Shown here: piece by piece, positions 41,901-52,578 of the stretch
Numbering within the stretch: position 1 is the stretch's first letter
How the letters are laid out: every line of letters starts with the position of its first letter
Source: Salvia splendens
Taxonomy: Eukaryota; Streptophyta; Magnoliopsida; Lamiales; Lamiaceae
Direction: 5' to 3'
NCBI RefSeq assembly: GCF_004379255.2
Contig: NC_056039.1
Coordinates: forward strand, 4,284,501-4,348,500
Length of the DNA stretch: 64,000 nucleotides
Notes under the pieces: model-generated
The model's database searches: none
Told to the model about the DNA's origin: nothing
The model's input: the letters and a program-made list of their open reading frames with translations, nothing else
Program-made: the position numbers and the translations under genes

Positions 41901-44900
41901 ATCTTCCATTCAAGGTTCTTGTCATATACTCAGATATTTTATTTTTCTATGTTTTGATAATCACTGATTTGTTACACTTTTGGAGGATCTTTCTTGGTAA
42001 TTGGTCATTCTTGTTGACTATTGCTTTGCAGGCTAAAGTGGCTGAGATAAGAGAGATGTTTGGTACTATAGGATTTGTATGGGATGTAGTTATTCCACAA
42101 AATCCAGGGACTGGGTATTCCTATGAAAATTTGTCTCTTTGATTGAGCTATTCTGCTCTTGACCTGCATTTACTGTTTTACTTATTCTTTGCTTCTATTT
42201 TCCTTTTACAGGTCATCCAAAGGATTTGCATTTGTTAAATTTACATCAAAGCAAGATGCAGAAAAAGTATGTTTTAATGAAAGAAACTTGATATGAAATT
42301 TCCTATTCAGATATGTGGTCAATTGGCCTAGATAAAGAAATAGGATAGGTTAAAATTGGTGATGGAGAACATAAAACTTGCCTAATACATGAGGTTCAGC
42401 TTGTATGATGAATAATGTACCTAATGTATTAATATCTTGATGCATGCAGCCTGTGTTGTTGTTGCCTGGTGATATTATTCTCCAGGGATTTGTTGTAAGT
42501 TTTAATGGAAAGATAGTCTGGTGCTTGGGGTCAGACATGCATAAATAATATGATAACATGTGTGCCATATATGGATCTGGGGAAAGGGTAGAAAAGTTTT
42601 AAATCTGTGTTATACACAACATGCATACTTTCTGGCATCCAAATTTCTGCTGTAAACACTAGGCTTTTCAGAACATGATAAGTACGCTACATCTTTGATT
42701 TTACTCGTGCAGGCCATTCAAAACTTAAATGGGAAAAAAATTGGTAAAAGACCAGTTGCTGTTGATTGGGCTGTTTCAAAAAAGATCTATGCATCTGGCA
42801 ATAATACTTCTGCCACCACAGGAGATGGTATTCTACATAGCTTTATTCACTTTCATCTCTTTTTTAATTGAACACTCACTCTCCATGAGTTTTTATTTAC
42901 CCAGTGCTTTATTCTGCTAGTAATTTTATGCAGTCGGTTTGGCTATATGTTTATTTGTAGTGCACAATGGCCACTGCCACACTGCATAAATTTACCATCT
43001 TGTTTTTAGTTTTTCGTACTTTTATCACTTAGTTGGTTGCCTTATCTTGGGTACTAGTTAAACTCATCGTGAGATTTAATTTTTTTGCAGAGGAGGAAGA
43101 TGATGGAAGCAGTAGTGAATCAGACGACAATGAAGTAGAACCATTTAGAAAAACTGAACTGGATGGTGATAATTCTGCTGATGAGTCTGATTCCTTTGAC
43201 AATGTGAATAAAAGTGAAATTAATTTTGAAGAAGAGGCAGAGATAACAAAAAGTGTACTTCAGAACATTATTTCGTCAGCTTCTGGAAATGTTGCTGGTG
43301 GTGATGATTCAGAGCTGTCTAAAGGAAACATTGATAAACCCATGCCAGTTGAAAGTAAGTCATCTGATGTATCGGGCACCCAGGTTGCCACCACCACTAG
43401 TGTTAGTGAAGAAAAACCTAAAATAACAAACCCTCAAGGGGAAGAAGAGTTGCAGCGAACAATTTTCATTAGCAATCTTCCCTTTGATATCACCGTTGAG
43501 GAAGTGAAACAACGTTTTTCTGCATTTGGTGGAGTGGAGACTTTTATGTTGGTTCTTCATCCAGTAACAAAGTAAGGATTCTGCATTTTATTTTATATTT
43601 ATTATTTAGATATAATCAAGGTTTATGTGAACTTATCCTCTCTGCAGACGCCCAAGAGGAACTGGATTTCTCAAGTTTACAACAACAGATGCAGTTGGTG
43701 CTGCTTTATCAGCAGCCAACACAGTAGCTGGTCTGGGGATCTTAATCAAAGGCCGTCCAGTGAAAGTGCTGAAGGCTCTAGACAAAAAAACAGCTAATGA
43801 TAAGGCACTGGACAAGGCAAAGAAGGAGGATGGTGACCACCGCAATGTATACCTTGCTAAGGTTGTCTCCAGATTCTTCTACTTTCCTATCAGTAGTCTT
43901 CTTATTAACATTTGAATGTTTATATAGAACATAACAAGGCATATATAGTTCTCATATGCTGAAGTGTAATAATAACACCCATATTTACATTTGGTCAATT
44001 CTCGACAGGAGGGTTATATAATGGAAGGAATGCCTGCTGCAGAAGGAGTTTCAGCAAGTGATATAACAAAAAGGAAGAAGTAAGTGGTTGCTCTTCTATA
44101 AATATGTTCAGACCAGAATTTGAAAACATGGAATTTGTATGATTACATGAAAAGTGCATAAATTAAATAGTCAAGGTCAATTTTGGTCCAAAACATATGT
44201 CCAAAATACGAATTTGGTCCAAAACATTCACTTTTTGAAAAACATGTCCATAACAAATGAAATCCTTGTTGGAATGGTCTTTTTTTTACGGTTCTGTCTA
44301 AAAACTAACGGTCATGCCACTGTCCAATTAGCATTGACCGTTAGATTTTTGACAGAACTGTCAGAAAAAGGACTTCTTCGTCGACATTTTCATTTGTTAT
44401 GGACCTGTTTTTTAAAAAGTGAATGTTTTGGACCAAATTCGTATTTTGATCATATGTTTAAGACCAAAGTTGACCTTTACTCTTAATTAAATAAAGTTCT
44501 CTGATCCACGACTATTGTTATAATTGTTACCTTCCAGACTTGAAGGTTGCTTCTTATATGCCTGAAGCCTGTTAGGCTATTAAAGAGTGAAAAAACATCT
44601 ACTAAGTGAATAAGATCCGATGTATATCAAAGATTAGTATCTCTGATAGAATTGGTTATGCATCTTCTATAATAAGCACATTTTTTAATGTGCTTGATGT
44701 TTGTCATATTATTCATACTTAGCTGTATTGATTTCGGAAAAAAAAATGTTCCTATCTTGAGTTATTTTTCTTTCCTTAGTTTTACTACGATGGACATGAT
44801 AGAGCTATCATGTGTAGTGGTAGTTGTTTTTTTTTGTTTTCATATATGATGATCCTGCTGTCTCATATTGTAGGTTGCACGAAGATAAGATGTCTAAGCT

Positions 44901-46086
44901 TCAATCTCCAAACTTCCGTGTATCAGACACAAGGCTTATTGTATACAATGTGCCAAAGACTAAGAATGAAAGAGATCTGAAAAAGCTTTTTTTGAATGCA
45001 GTAATTTCTCGTGCAACAAAGCAAAAGCCTGTAATTCGACAGGTTGGAGCCGTTATTAGTAGCTAATGCAGTTATTGTTGACACACTTGATTTGTTTAAT
45101 TTTGACATTAACTTGTTTATTGAATTGTTTCTGCAAGTAAAGATAAAGATCTTGAAGGATTCAAAAGTCCGAAAAGAAGGTGAAAAAAGTCGCCCACGTG
45201 GAGTGGCTTTCTTAGAGTTCACAGAGCATCAACATGCACTCGTGGCCCTGAGAGTTCTCAATAATAACCCTGGTCAGTCTCTCTATCAATTACAATACTC
45301 AACTATGGTTTTAGATGAGTACCACGATAATATCTATTACCAGTACTTTCGCAATTTGTCTCAATAAAACTAATGCAGCATTCTTGATGGCTTATAGAAA
45401 TCTTCGGACCTGAACATCGCCCCATTGTGGAGTTTGCACTAGATAATGTGCAGAAGCTGAAACTTCGGGCAGAAAAGATGCAAGCACAGCAACTGCAGGG
45501 TCCACACGATGCTAGAGGGAATTTTGGGCAAAATAATAATTTAGGCAGAGGGGGTTCCATTGGAAACTCGATCCCAAGAATACGCAAGTTTAGAGACGGA
45601 GATACCTCAGTGAGGACTTACGATAACAAAAGAGGGGAACTGGCGAACAAAAGCACCGAAGGAATGGTCGCTGAGGAAGGCGGCAAGAAATGGCAGAAAG
45701 GTCCTAGAAAAGTTTCAAAGAGCAGAGTTCCTCCGCCTGAGAACAAGTCCAACTCCAACATGAACGTTTCTGGTCAGAGGAAAGGTAGAGAGGCTGGTGG
45801 TCAGGAGCCTATACAAAGCAATACAGTGACTAAGAAAGAAGGAAGAGATGTCGGGATGCCAAGAAAAAGAATGCCTCGTGAGCAATTCGAACAATCAACG
45901 GAAGGTGATGGTGGTGAGCGGAACAGGAAACGCAGGAAAAGAAGTGACCCAGTGGGCCGCGATGTAACGGATAAACTGGACAAGCTGATTGAACAGTACA
46001 GGTCCAAATTCACTGGAAGCAGTTCTTCCCAGTCTGATGGCAAAAAGCAAGGCACTAAGAGCCTTAAAAGATGGTTTCAGTCATAA
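38949..46086 (+). CDS. RBM28/Nop4-like multi-RRM nucleolar RNA-binding protein
   Basis: Eighteen exons: 38949-39047, 39206-39266, 39379-39415, 39503-39633, 39819-40049, 40296-40374, 40471-40604, 40985-41124, 41864-41914, 42032-42114, 42212-42266, 42713-42827, 43091-43571, 43648-43861, 44009-44079, 44874-45042, 45143-45272 and 45398-46086; 989 aa. RNA-recognition motifs start at about residues 18 (TIFVANLPF, FGYVQF), 215 (VIFGNLL), 307 (LIVRNLPF, KGFAFVKF), 528 (TIFISNLPF, GTGFLKF) and 682 (LIVYNVP, GVAFLEF). An acidic Ser/Asp/Glu-rich linker lies between RRM3 and RRM4, and the C-terminus is Lys/Arg-rich. This is the architecture of RBM28/Nop4, which acts in 60S ribosomal subunit assembly; that role is inferred. 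Exon 5 contains a 27-bp coding minisatellite, and intron 15 carries a MULE-like MITE. The exon 17 start (45143) was chosen by frame and homology. Confidence 0.88.
39860..40021 (+). repeat. Coding minisatellite, six 27-bp units
   Basis: Six consecutive 27-bp units in exon 5 of the RNA-binding protein gene encode nonapeptides of the form VETAVAGKA, with later copies VTTVVADKA and VTTVVAYKP. The middle two units are identical at the DNA level, suggesting recent duplication. It lies in the linker between RRM1 and RRM2. Confidence 0.9.
44170..44484. mobile_element. Mutator-like MITE in intron 15 of the RBM28-like gene
   Basis: A 315-bp element with roughly 100-bp arms that form a near-complete inverted repeat (left aaaatacgaatttggtccaa; the right arm carries the reverse complement). 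It is flanked by a perfect 9-bp direct repeat, aattaaata (44161-44169 and 44485-44493), the target-site length of Mutator-like elements. A short unpaired loop lies near 44270-44350. No ORF. Confidence 0.8.
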
Positions 46087-47237
46087 CTTCGGTGTTTACC
46101 TATTTTTAGCTGTATGCTTGTTTCCTTGAAATTTTGATCCGAATACACACTTTGTTGTAACATGAAAAGAAAAGAAACAAAACTCCACTGAATGTATTTG
46201 TTGCATTAGACAATTTTAAATGCATAGTGATTAGTGGATTCTGAAGCAGCACAGTATTTGATTATGGGATGCTCGTGAAAGTCTAGTTTTTTTTTTTAGT
46301 AAAAGATCTAGGTGAAGCTAATGCATCCTTTGTATAAGGCTCTTTCAAGATAGACCAAATAGATCGTCTAGTTCTTTAATACATCCTTGTTTCTCAATGT
46401 GGAGAATTATATGAAATAAAATTCTTCCTTCAAGACATGTTATTGTATCGTTGAAAATATCATAATCGTTGGCCATACGATCTAGTATTACTGCCAGATG
46501 TAGCCTTTGCACTTAGCGTAACCAACATATTTAAGCAAAATCTCATTGGAATGATTGAAAAAATGTCAAAACTATTCTCAATTAGATGGACAATGTTCAG
46601 TTAGAGATTTTTTAGAATTCTCCAATTAAACTATATAATGATAATTGTTCCTACATCGAACTGATATTCATAATTTGATCAAACATTGGAAACGAATAAC
46701 TTAACACGTACTCCTAAGTGTTTTCTGTAGGTTGCATTTAAACGCTCAACATATAAAAATTAAAAATTGTGTACGTCATTTCCACGGCTTGTATGGTAGT
46801 AATTAGATGTTGACAGAGTTACTAACAGAGAAATTTATGCTTAATTTCCTTGGTCCTACTTAACACTCTAGTCACGAATTTCACACTAATCTTCCGAGTA
46901 ATAACATCAGTCTGCTATTTTATTCAGTATTCCACTTATAAGATAAGATTAGTATGAAAAGGAATATACAACCAAAAATATTATAGTACTGGATATTGGG
47001 TGTCAATAGTGGTGAATGACATCAATATGTAGGTCCAAGTCTCCAAGAGTAAAGTATTACATGGACTTTAGTAGGAAAGTCAATAAAGAGCTTTAGTAAA
47101 AGAACATCAATATTTGGCGGTGAATTATTTTTAATAGATTAATTTTAACATATTGCGAAGTGGTGAGGAAATAAGGTAGAACTTACTTGTGGGTCAACCT
47201 TGTAAAACGAAGTCATTTGGATGTGTATATAAATTAC
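46087..47237. other. Intergenic AT-rich stretch
   Basis: The left part is the 3' UTR of the RNA-binding protein gene. No gene or bounded repeat is seen in the remainder. Confidence 0.4.
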
Positions 47238-48488
47238 TACTCCCTCCGTCCAGCAATAGGAGTCCCGTTTTTCCATTTTGGGACGTCCGGGAATAGGAGT
47301 CCCGGTTCTACTTGCCATATTTGGAAAATTTAATTACCCTCCCCTTCTTACTAATTTACACAATTGCCATAAAAAAAACACCCCCCACCCAACTTCACCC
47401 TCACTCTCAGGTCTCCCTCATTCTCTCACCCTCACTCTCGATTGCCGCCCTCCTCCTCCTCTCCCAATCGCTGCTCTCTGTGGAACCCTAATCCACGCCG
47501 CCTCCTCTTCCTCCTCCAAATCGTCTTCTTCTTCTGTTTTTTGTTTGATTTGTTGGTTTTGGAGTTGAAATTGAAGAAGTTTTGGGTTCAATTTTTGTGA
47601 GTCATTTTCGATTTTGATTTTGATTGCTCATAAATTTTGATTTGGATTTTGTCCGATTTTTTTGGATTCTTCATTTTGTTTGGGGTTTAATTTTCGTGTT
47701 TAATTCTTCATTTTGTTTGGGGTTTAATTTTCGTGTTTAATTCTTCATTTTTGTGAATAAATTCTTCATTTTCGTGTTTAATTCTTCATTTTCATGTTTT
47801 AATTTGCTGATAAGTTTTTGGATTCTTCATTTCCCTCAATTTTTAATTTGCTGATAAGTCTGGGGTATTGGATTTTTCCAGTTGTGAATTGAATTGAAAG
47901 CTTTCACGTATTGTTAAGCGTGAACTTGAACTTTTTATATGTAGAGGATGATTTTATTTGAAGATGAGAAAACAGAGAAAAGAGTTTGTAGCTTGAACTT
48001 GTACCTTTGCAAAAGGTACAAACATCAATTGAATTTGAGGGAGAGGTGGCGGAAAGAGGAGTATCAGGAGAAGCAGAAATTGCTGATTCATTTGCTTGAT
48101 TCAGCAATTTGATTCATTTGAAAATGATTCAAATGATTCATTTTTTGAAAATGCATATTTTTGGCATATTTGAAAATGATCCAGTTGTGAATTGAATTGT
48201 TGGATGCAAATTTCGAATTTTGGAAGCATATTTAATGCAATTGAATTGTTGGATGCATATTTTTAGCAGCAAATTTCGAATTTTGGAAGCATATTTAATG
48301 CAATTGAATTGAATTTTGAAAGCATATTTAATGCAATTGAATTGGCAGCAAATTTCGAATTTTTGAAAGCCAAAATTTAACACGGTCCCAAATTCCACAA
48401 TCATACACCATTTATTACACACTCCAACAACTTTCTTAAAACCCGTGCCATGGAGAAATGGGACTCCAATTGCTGGACGGGGGGAGTA
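47238..48488. mobile_element. Long (1251-bp) element with Stowaway-type ends
   Basis: The left end TACTCCCTCCGTCCAGCAAT and the reverse complement of the right end, TACTCCCCCCGTCCAGCAAT, form near-perfect inverted repeats that extend into the next ten bases (aggagtcccg / tggagtccca). TA is present at both edges. This is about five times the normal Stowaway length. The interior includes a pyrimidine-rich segment like a 5' leader (47395-47530), repeated gggtttaattttcgtgttta blocks (47690-47790), and repeated gcatatttaatgcaattgaa blocks (48225-48345). No transposase ORF was found. Confidence 0.7.
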
Positions 48489-48574
48489 TTTGTGAATAAG
48501 AAGAAGAAAAGCAGAAACTAGAGAGAAAAGAGAAAAGAGAAAAGAGAAAAGAGAAAAGAAAGAAAGAAAACCGA

Positions 48575-48739
48575 ATGGTGAGTGAAGTACTAGTAGAAAG
48601 AAAACTCTACGAGGCAGCATCAAAAGGTGATGTCACAACACTTGTACGTTGGGAGAAGTTGGAAAAGAGCTTGTGCATGCTATTAACGAGGATGGGGAGA
48701 CAATAATGCATTTGGCTGTGAGGTACAACCAATTTGAGG
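48575..48739 (+). pseudogene. Truncated, frameshifted ankyrin-repeat protein gene fragment
   Basis: From an ATG at 48575 the sequence reads MVSEVLVERKLYEAASKGDV, like the start of plant ankyrin proteins of the BDA1/ACD6 type. After a change of frame it continues HAINEDGETIMHLAVRYNQF and reaches a GT splice-like site at 48740. No following exon with ankyrin repeats was found in the next kilobases, so this is a first-exon relic. It begins 86 bases after the right end of the Stowaway-ended element. Confidence 0.6.
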
Positions 48740-49759
48740 TAATTAAACCATCAATTTATATTTTTTATGTATACGTTTTTAAATTACCTTGAATCTGATC
48801 AATCCATTAAGGTGTAACTTGAATCTGACCGGTTAAGGAAACTCTTAACTGAACATGAATGTAATATTCAAACCCGCACACGACACAAAACCATTAATAT
48901 CATATTAAAATTTGGGTTGTAAAATCTGCACGCGATTGAAATCATACTTTTAAATCCGGTTTATACTAGTATTAAAACCTAATTCACATAAACCTATATA
49001 ATAAAACTAAAATATACTTCGTACAATTTTTTAAAACAAAAAGAAAATAATGAAAATTTTATATTATTTTTTAATGAATTGCCTGAATTTGATCTGAAAT
49101 TATCGAGCTAGTAATGAGTTAACTCGATAAGGCTTGACTCAAGCTTGTGTTAATGTTGAATTTTGTGTCGTATAAAAATTGTCAGCGGATATCCTAACAT
49201 TTAGGTTCCATATGATTTATCATTGTCATTTTAAGAATAATAAAAAAGCAAGTAGAATTCATATGGTTTTACATCTTCATAATGTTTTTTCCTTCTTTTT
49301 TTCACTTTCATCGATCTCTTTGATTTATTTGCATTAAGTATAGCATCTCATGACTTCATGACCCGGTCGTGTATAGTTAAATAGATTTTGTACTACATGC
49401 ATGAAATCTTTTAAACTACTACTAATAGTTATACATTTTACTGTGGGCTTTGATTTGGGCCCCCACTAAAACATATTTGGGCTCTATTGGATATTGCTTT
49501 TATATATTTATCGGGAAGCAATAGAGGTGGCATTTTTTATACTCCGTAGTTCAATTACAAAGGATAACTAGATAATAAGGGAATGTCTTAAAATAAATAT
49601 GCTATATCATCCCTAGTACTATTCCCATATATTATTCTCTCTTCACTTAAACTATTTATTACTATCATTTTTTAAAAATAAATGTTCTCTATATTATTCT
49701 CCCTCCACTTGAAATATTTACCACTATCATTTTTCTAAAACAAATGTAGAAAAAAAGTG
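48740..49759. other. Non-genic stretch after the ankyrin fragment
   Basis: AT-rich, no gene seen. Two partial direct repeats of atattattctccctccacttaaa type occur at about 49629-49730. Confidence 0.4.
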
Positions 49760-50255
49760 TGATAGGGACCTCAACACCCATTCCGGAAGCACCAACCCAG
49801 CAAGAGGGACTCAATTCACACTCACGTCACAGCTGCTCCAGCCGAGGCCCAACAGCTCGATACTGTGGCTTCACGACTGCCAGCCCAATCATTCCCATGC
49901 AGCCCAGATGTCGAGTAGAGCCCATCTCAGCAAGAGACGTCAAAAGCCCGAGAACCACATCTCACCAAATCTGAAGATATCATCACAAGATATTTCTTAT
50001 TCTAAGTCAAGGGTTTGGTGTATATCAATATCTTTATCTCTCGTATCTTTTAGTTATTTAGTCATTCTAGATTCTATAGATCAGTGGTATGTTTAGCATT
50101 ATTTTCATTGAGAATTAAAGTAATAAACACACGTTTTCTTATCTTGGTGCTCTCGAAACCCTAGCCTCACGTTAGGGTTGATTTTTCTTGCTTTTAATGC
50201 ATAAACTCATTGTTACGTGTGCTCGACATTCTCGACAGGATCCCGCATCCTATCA
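49760..50255 (+). mobile_element. Putative solo LTR (Copia-like)
   Basis: About 496 bp starting TGATAGGGACC and ending CATCCTATCA: a TG...CA structure with short terminal inverted repeat TGATAGG/CCTATCA. The interior has a leader-like region with ttcattgagaattaaagtaa followed by a U5-like part, similar in layout to the fragment ending at 55065. No clear target-site duplication (aagtg on the left, gggta on the right) and no primer-binding site follow, so the boundaries are provisional. Confidence 0.45.
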
Positions 50256-51278
50256 GGGTACTTCCAATTTTGCATTAGCTAGTAATTGCTTCCTCATTGC
50301 CTCCAACCTTCTAGCCTCTTCTTTCTGCTTCCACCTAAGAAGCTTTCCTTCTTGTTTTTTCTGGAGTAGCTTCTTCTTCTTCTTCTCGTTTTATCCTCTC
50401 TTCAGCCTCCTTTAGTTGACAAAGTCTCTCCAGTATCTCCCTGATATGCTTTGGCACTCTCTTACTACGATTTGTCGTCTCGGTTTTTGTTTCTTCTGGT
50501 TTTTCTTCCATTGCAGGAGCAGAAGATGCTTTCTCTTCGATGTTAGTCTCCACAGGCCCCTCCTCTTGTTCGGCAGGTTGGTTCCGTAACTTCTCCTCTG
50601 GAGAAGCTGCAGCAAAAGGTCCAACACCAAGCTCAGCCAGGATCTTGTCCTGGTCCTCTTCTTCCTCTTGCTGATTTTTCCCACCCTTCTTTTTCTTTTT
50701 GTTTTTCGAAGCTAAATCTTCACTGTTTGGCTTTTTATCTTTAAAATCACCACCATGTTGACCACCCTGTTCAACAATATCAGATGTTGGATCACCAATT
50801 CCAATTCCAGCTGCAGTAACATCATTAGCATTCTTCTTTTTTTTGCCTGAAATTTTAACTTCAAAAATATCTTCCTCCTGATCACCAACACCACCCTCTC
50901 CCAAATCACCCCCAACCTTTGCAACATCATCATTTTCTTCTTTAAGCAAAGCAGAACTAACAACGACATAATCATCTTTATCTCTACCCTCTTCCTCTCT
51001 GTCAAGCAATTCCAACGCAGAAGAGACATTGCAGCCACTCTTTTTACTCTTAGAAGGCTTCTCCTTCCCAGAAAAAAAAGAAGAGAAATTTCAGGCAAGC
51101 CTAATTCTTCTTCTTCATCATCTTTTTCTAGCAACCCAAAACCTGAACCCCCAGCTTCCTTCCCCATCTCTTTCGGAACAACAGTTTTCTCATATAACTC
51201 AGTGTATCCATCATCATTAACAACCACTAACCACTTCTTCTTTGACTCACCACGACCAGTAATTTTCTTCTGCCCCAT
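50256..51278 (-). pseudogene. eIF5B (IF2-type translation factor) N-terminal pseudogene fragment
   Basis: On the minus strand an ATG at 51278 opens a frame starting MGQKKITGRGESKKK, as in plant eIF5B. It shifts frame around 51030-51080 into a long acidic and lysine-rich region that includes DKILAELGVGPFAAASPEEK and SKRVPKHIREILERL. It then shifts again near 50370 and reads GKLLRWKQKEEARRLEAMRK, the conserved end of the eIF5B N-terminal domain. The GTP-binding core that should follow is absent: the homology stops within about 20 bases of the LTR end at 50255. With at least two frameshifts and no catalytic domain it cannot make eIF5B. Lack of introns over about 1 kb leaves retro-copying possible. 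Confidence 0.8.
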
Positions 51279-51345
51279 AAGATTACTTCAATTGTACTTC
51301 CGATTAACAAAATCCCTGCAAAACCCCAATCAGTGATCACTTCCT

Positions 51346-51521
51346 CGGGATAGGATCCCCTGCTGTGCTCAAATGCACAGCAGGGTGCTGTGCTTCTCAC
51401 ATACAATTAAAATAATAATTTATTTATTTATTTTATTTAATTTATTTATTTGATTATTTTATTTACATGGGAGAGGCACAGCACCCTGCTGTGCATTTGA
51501 GCACAGCAGGGGATCCTATCC
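51346..51521. mobile_element. Fold-back (palindromic) MITE
   Basis: A 176-bp sequence starts GGGATAGGATCCCCTGCTGT and ends with the matching reverse complement GCAGGGGATCCTATCC. Each arm also contains its own perfect hairpin, CCCTGCTGTG-ctcaaatg-CACAGCAGGG. The loop is a run of attt repeats. No ORF and no convincing target-site duplication. Confidence 0.75.
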
Positions 51522-51804
51522 GACAAATTTGAGGGCAGAGATCCTCTGCTGTGGGAGGAATCACAGCATTGCATGCTGTGCTATTATGCGACGCCGTTTT
51601 GGCATAAAATTAAGCACCCATTTTTTATTCTTTTAACAGCTTTTGCATTCGTCAATCAAAGATACACTTATTTTGCTTATACTTAAATCATTTTTTACTA
51701 TGTTCTTGGGATTTATATAAGGAACTCGATTTTCATTAAGTGTGTTTCTATGAGTATGATTTTATATATTCCTCTGCTTCAACATAAATTCCTTATGTTA
51801 GAAA

Positions 51805-51927
51805 CAGAATATTAGTTTGATCAATTAAATAAATTAAATAAAATAAATAAATAAATTATTATTTTAATTGTATGTGAGAAGCACAGCACCCTGCTGTGCA
51901 TTTGAGCACAGCAGGGGATCCTATCCC
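51805..51927. mobile_element. Second, half copy of the fold-back MITE (inverted)
   Basis: This segment is the reverse complement of the left arm and loop of the element at 51346-51521, nearly identical over about 105 bases and ending GGGGATCCTATCCC at 51927. Both this copy and the right end of the first are followed by caaatttg, so the shared unit extends slightly beyond the inverted repeat. Together with the first copy it makes a larger inverted pair around 51522-51804. Confidence 0.7.
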
Positions 51928-52228
51928 CAAATTTGTTATAGTTACAATTCTAGAGCAAACAGACAGAATATTCTCTGTCCTCTATCTTCCATTCTCGTTA
52001 GTTATTATAGTTACTCTAGAGATGAGAGAGGAGAGAGGTATTATTTCGATCCTCATATTATTTCTTCACTTATCATTTTTGCTAAAAAAATTATATATTC
52101 TAGTATTAATTTATTTCATTCATATTTTTTTATGAGATTAATATCTAGAAATAAGATCGATCTTCCATTGATTTTTTCCGCTTACTTTCACACTTTTTAA
52201 AACCTGCAAGAAAATCAAATTAAGACAT

Positions 52229-52463
52229 TACTCCCTCCGTCCCCCAATTTGAGTCACTCTTTGACTCGGCACGAGTTTTAAGGAAAAGTTTGAATGTGTG
52301 GTGTAATAAATGGAGTTAGGTAGTGAAATGTGGGGCCCCTTTGACTTTTGGTGTAATGAAGGGTAATTTTGATGTCCAAAAATGGTAAGTGGGAAGAGTG
52401 ACTCTTATTGGGGGACGGCCCAAAATGGAAAAGAGTGACTCAAATTGGGGGACGGAGGGAGTA
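52229..52463. mobile_element. Stowaway MITE, near-perfect termini
   Basis: 235 bp with TACTCCCTCCGTCCCCCAAT at the left and its exact reverse complement at the right (attgggggacggagggagta). TA lies at both edges. The inverted repeat extends about 30 bases (ttgagtcactctt). A short extra copy of the motif atcaaatggagggagtatta follows at 52466-52490. The high arm identity points to a young copy. Confidence 0.85.
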
Positions 52464-52578
52464 TTATCAAATGGAGGGAGTATTATGTTGTCTATTTTAT
52501 CATAAATTTATATTGATCGGGTGATTGCATATTTGTATTTTATCAAATGGAGGGAGTGAGGAGAGAGAGGATTGCATT

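Noticed and set aside
44154..44486. 110-codon frame in intron 15 of the RBM28-like gene
   Set aside because: It coincides with the inverted-repeat MITE, and its peptide mirrors the repeat.
48138..48623. 161-codon minus-strand frame with repeated FNCIKYASKI peptides
   Set aside because: The repeats come from the gcatatttaatgcaattgaa DNA repeats inside the Stowaway-ended element; no homology or transcript signals.
50712..51278. 188-codon frame starting MGQKK as an intact gene
   Set aside because: Only the first ~60 residues match eIF5B; after a frameshift the frame is a low-complexity shadow, while the real homology continues in another frame. Called as a pseudogene.
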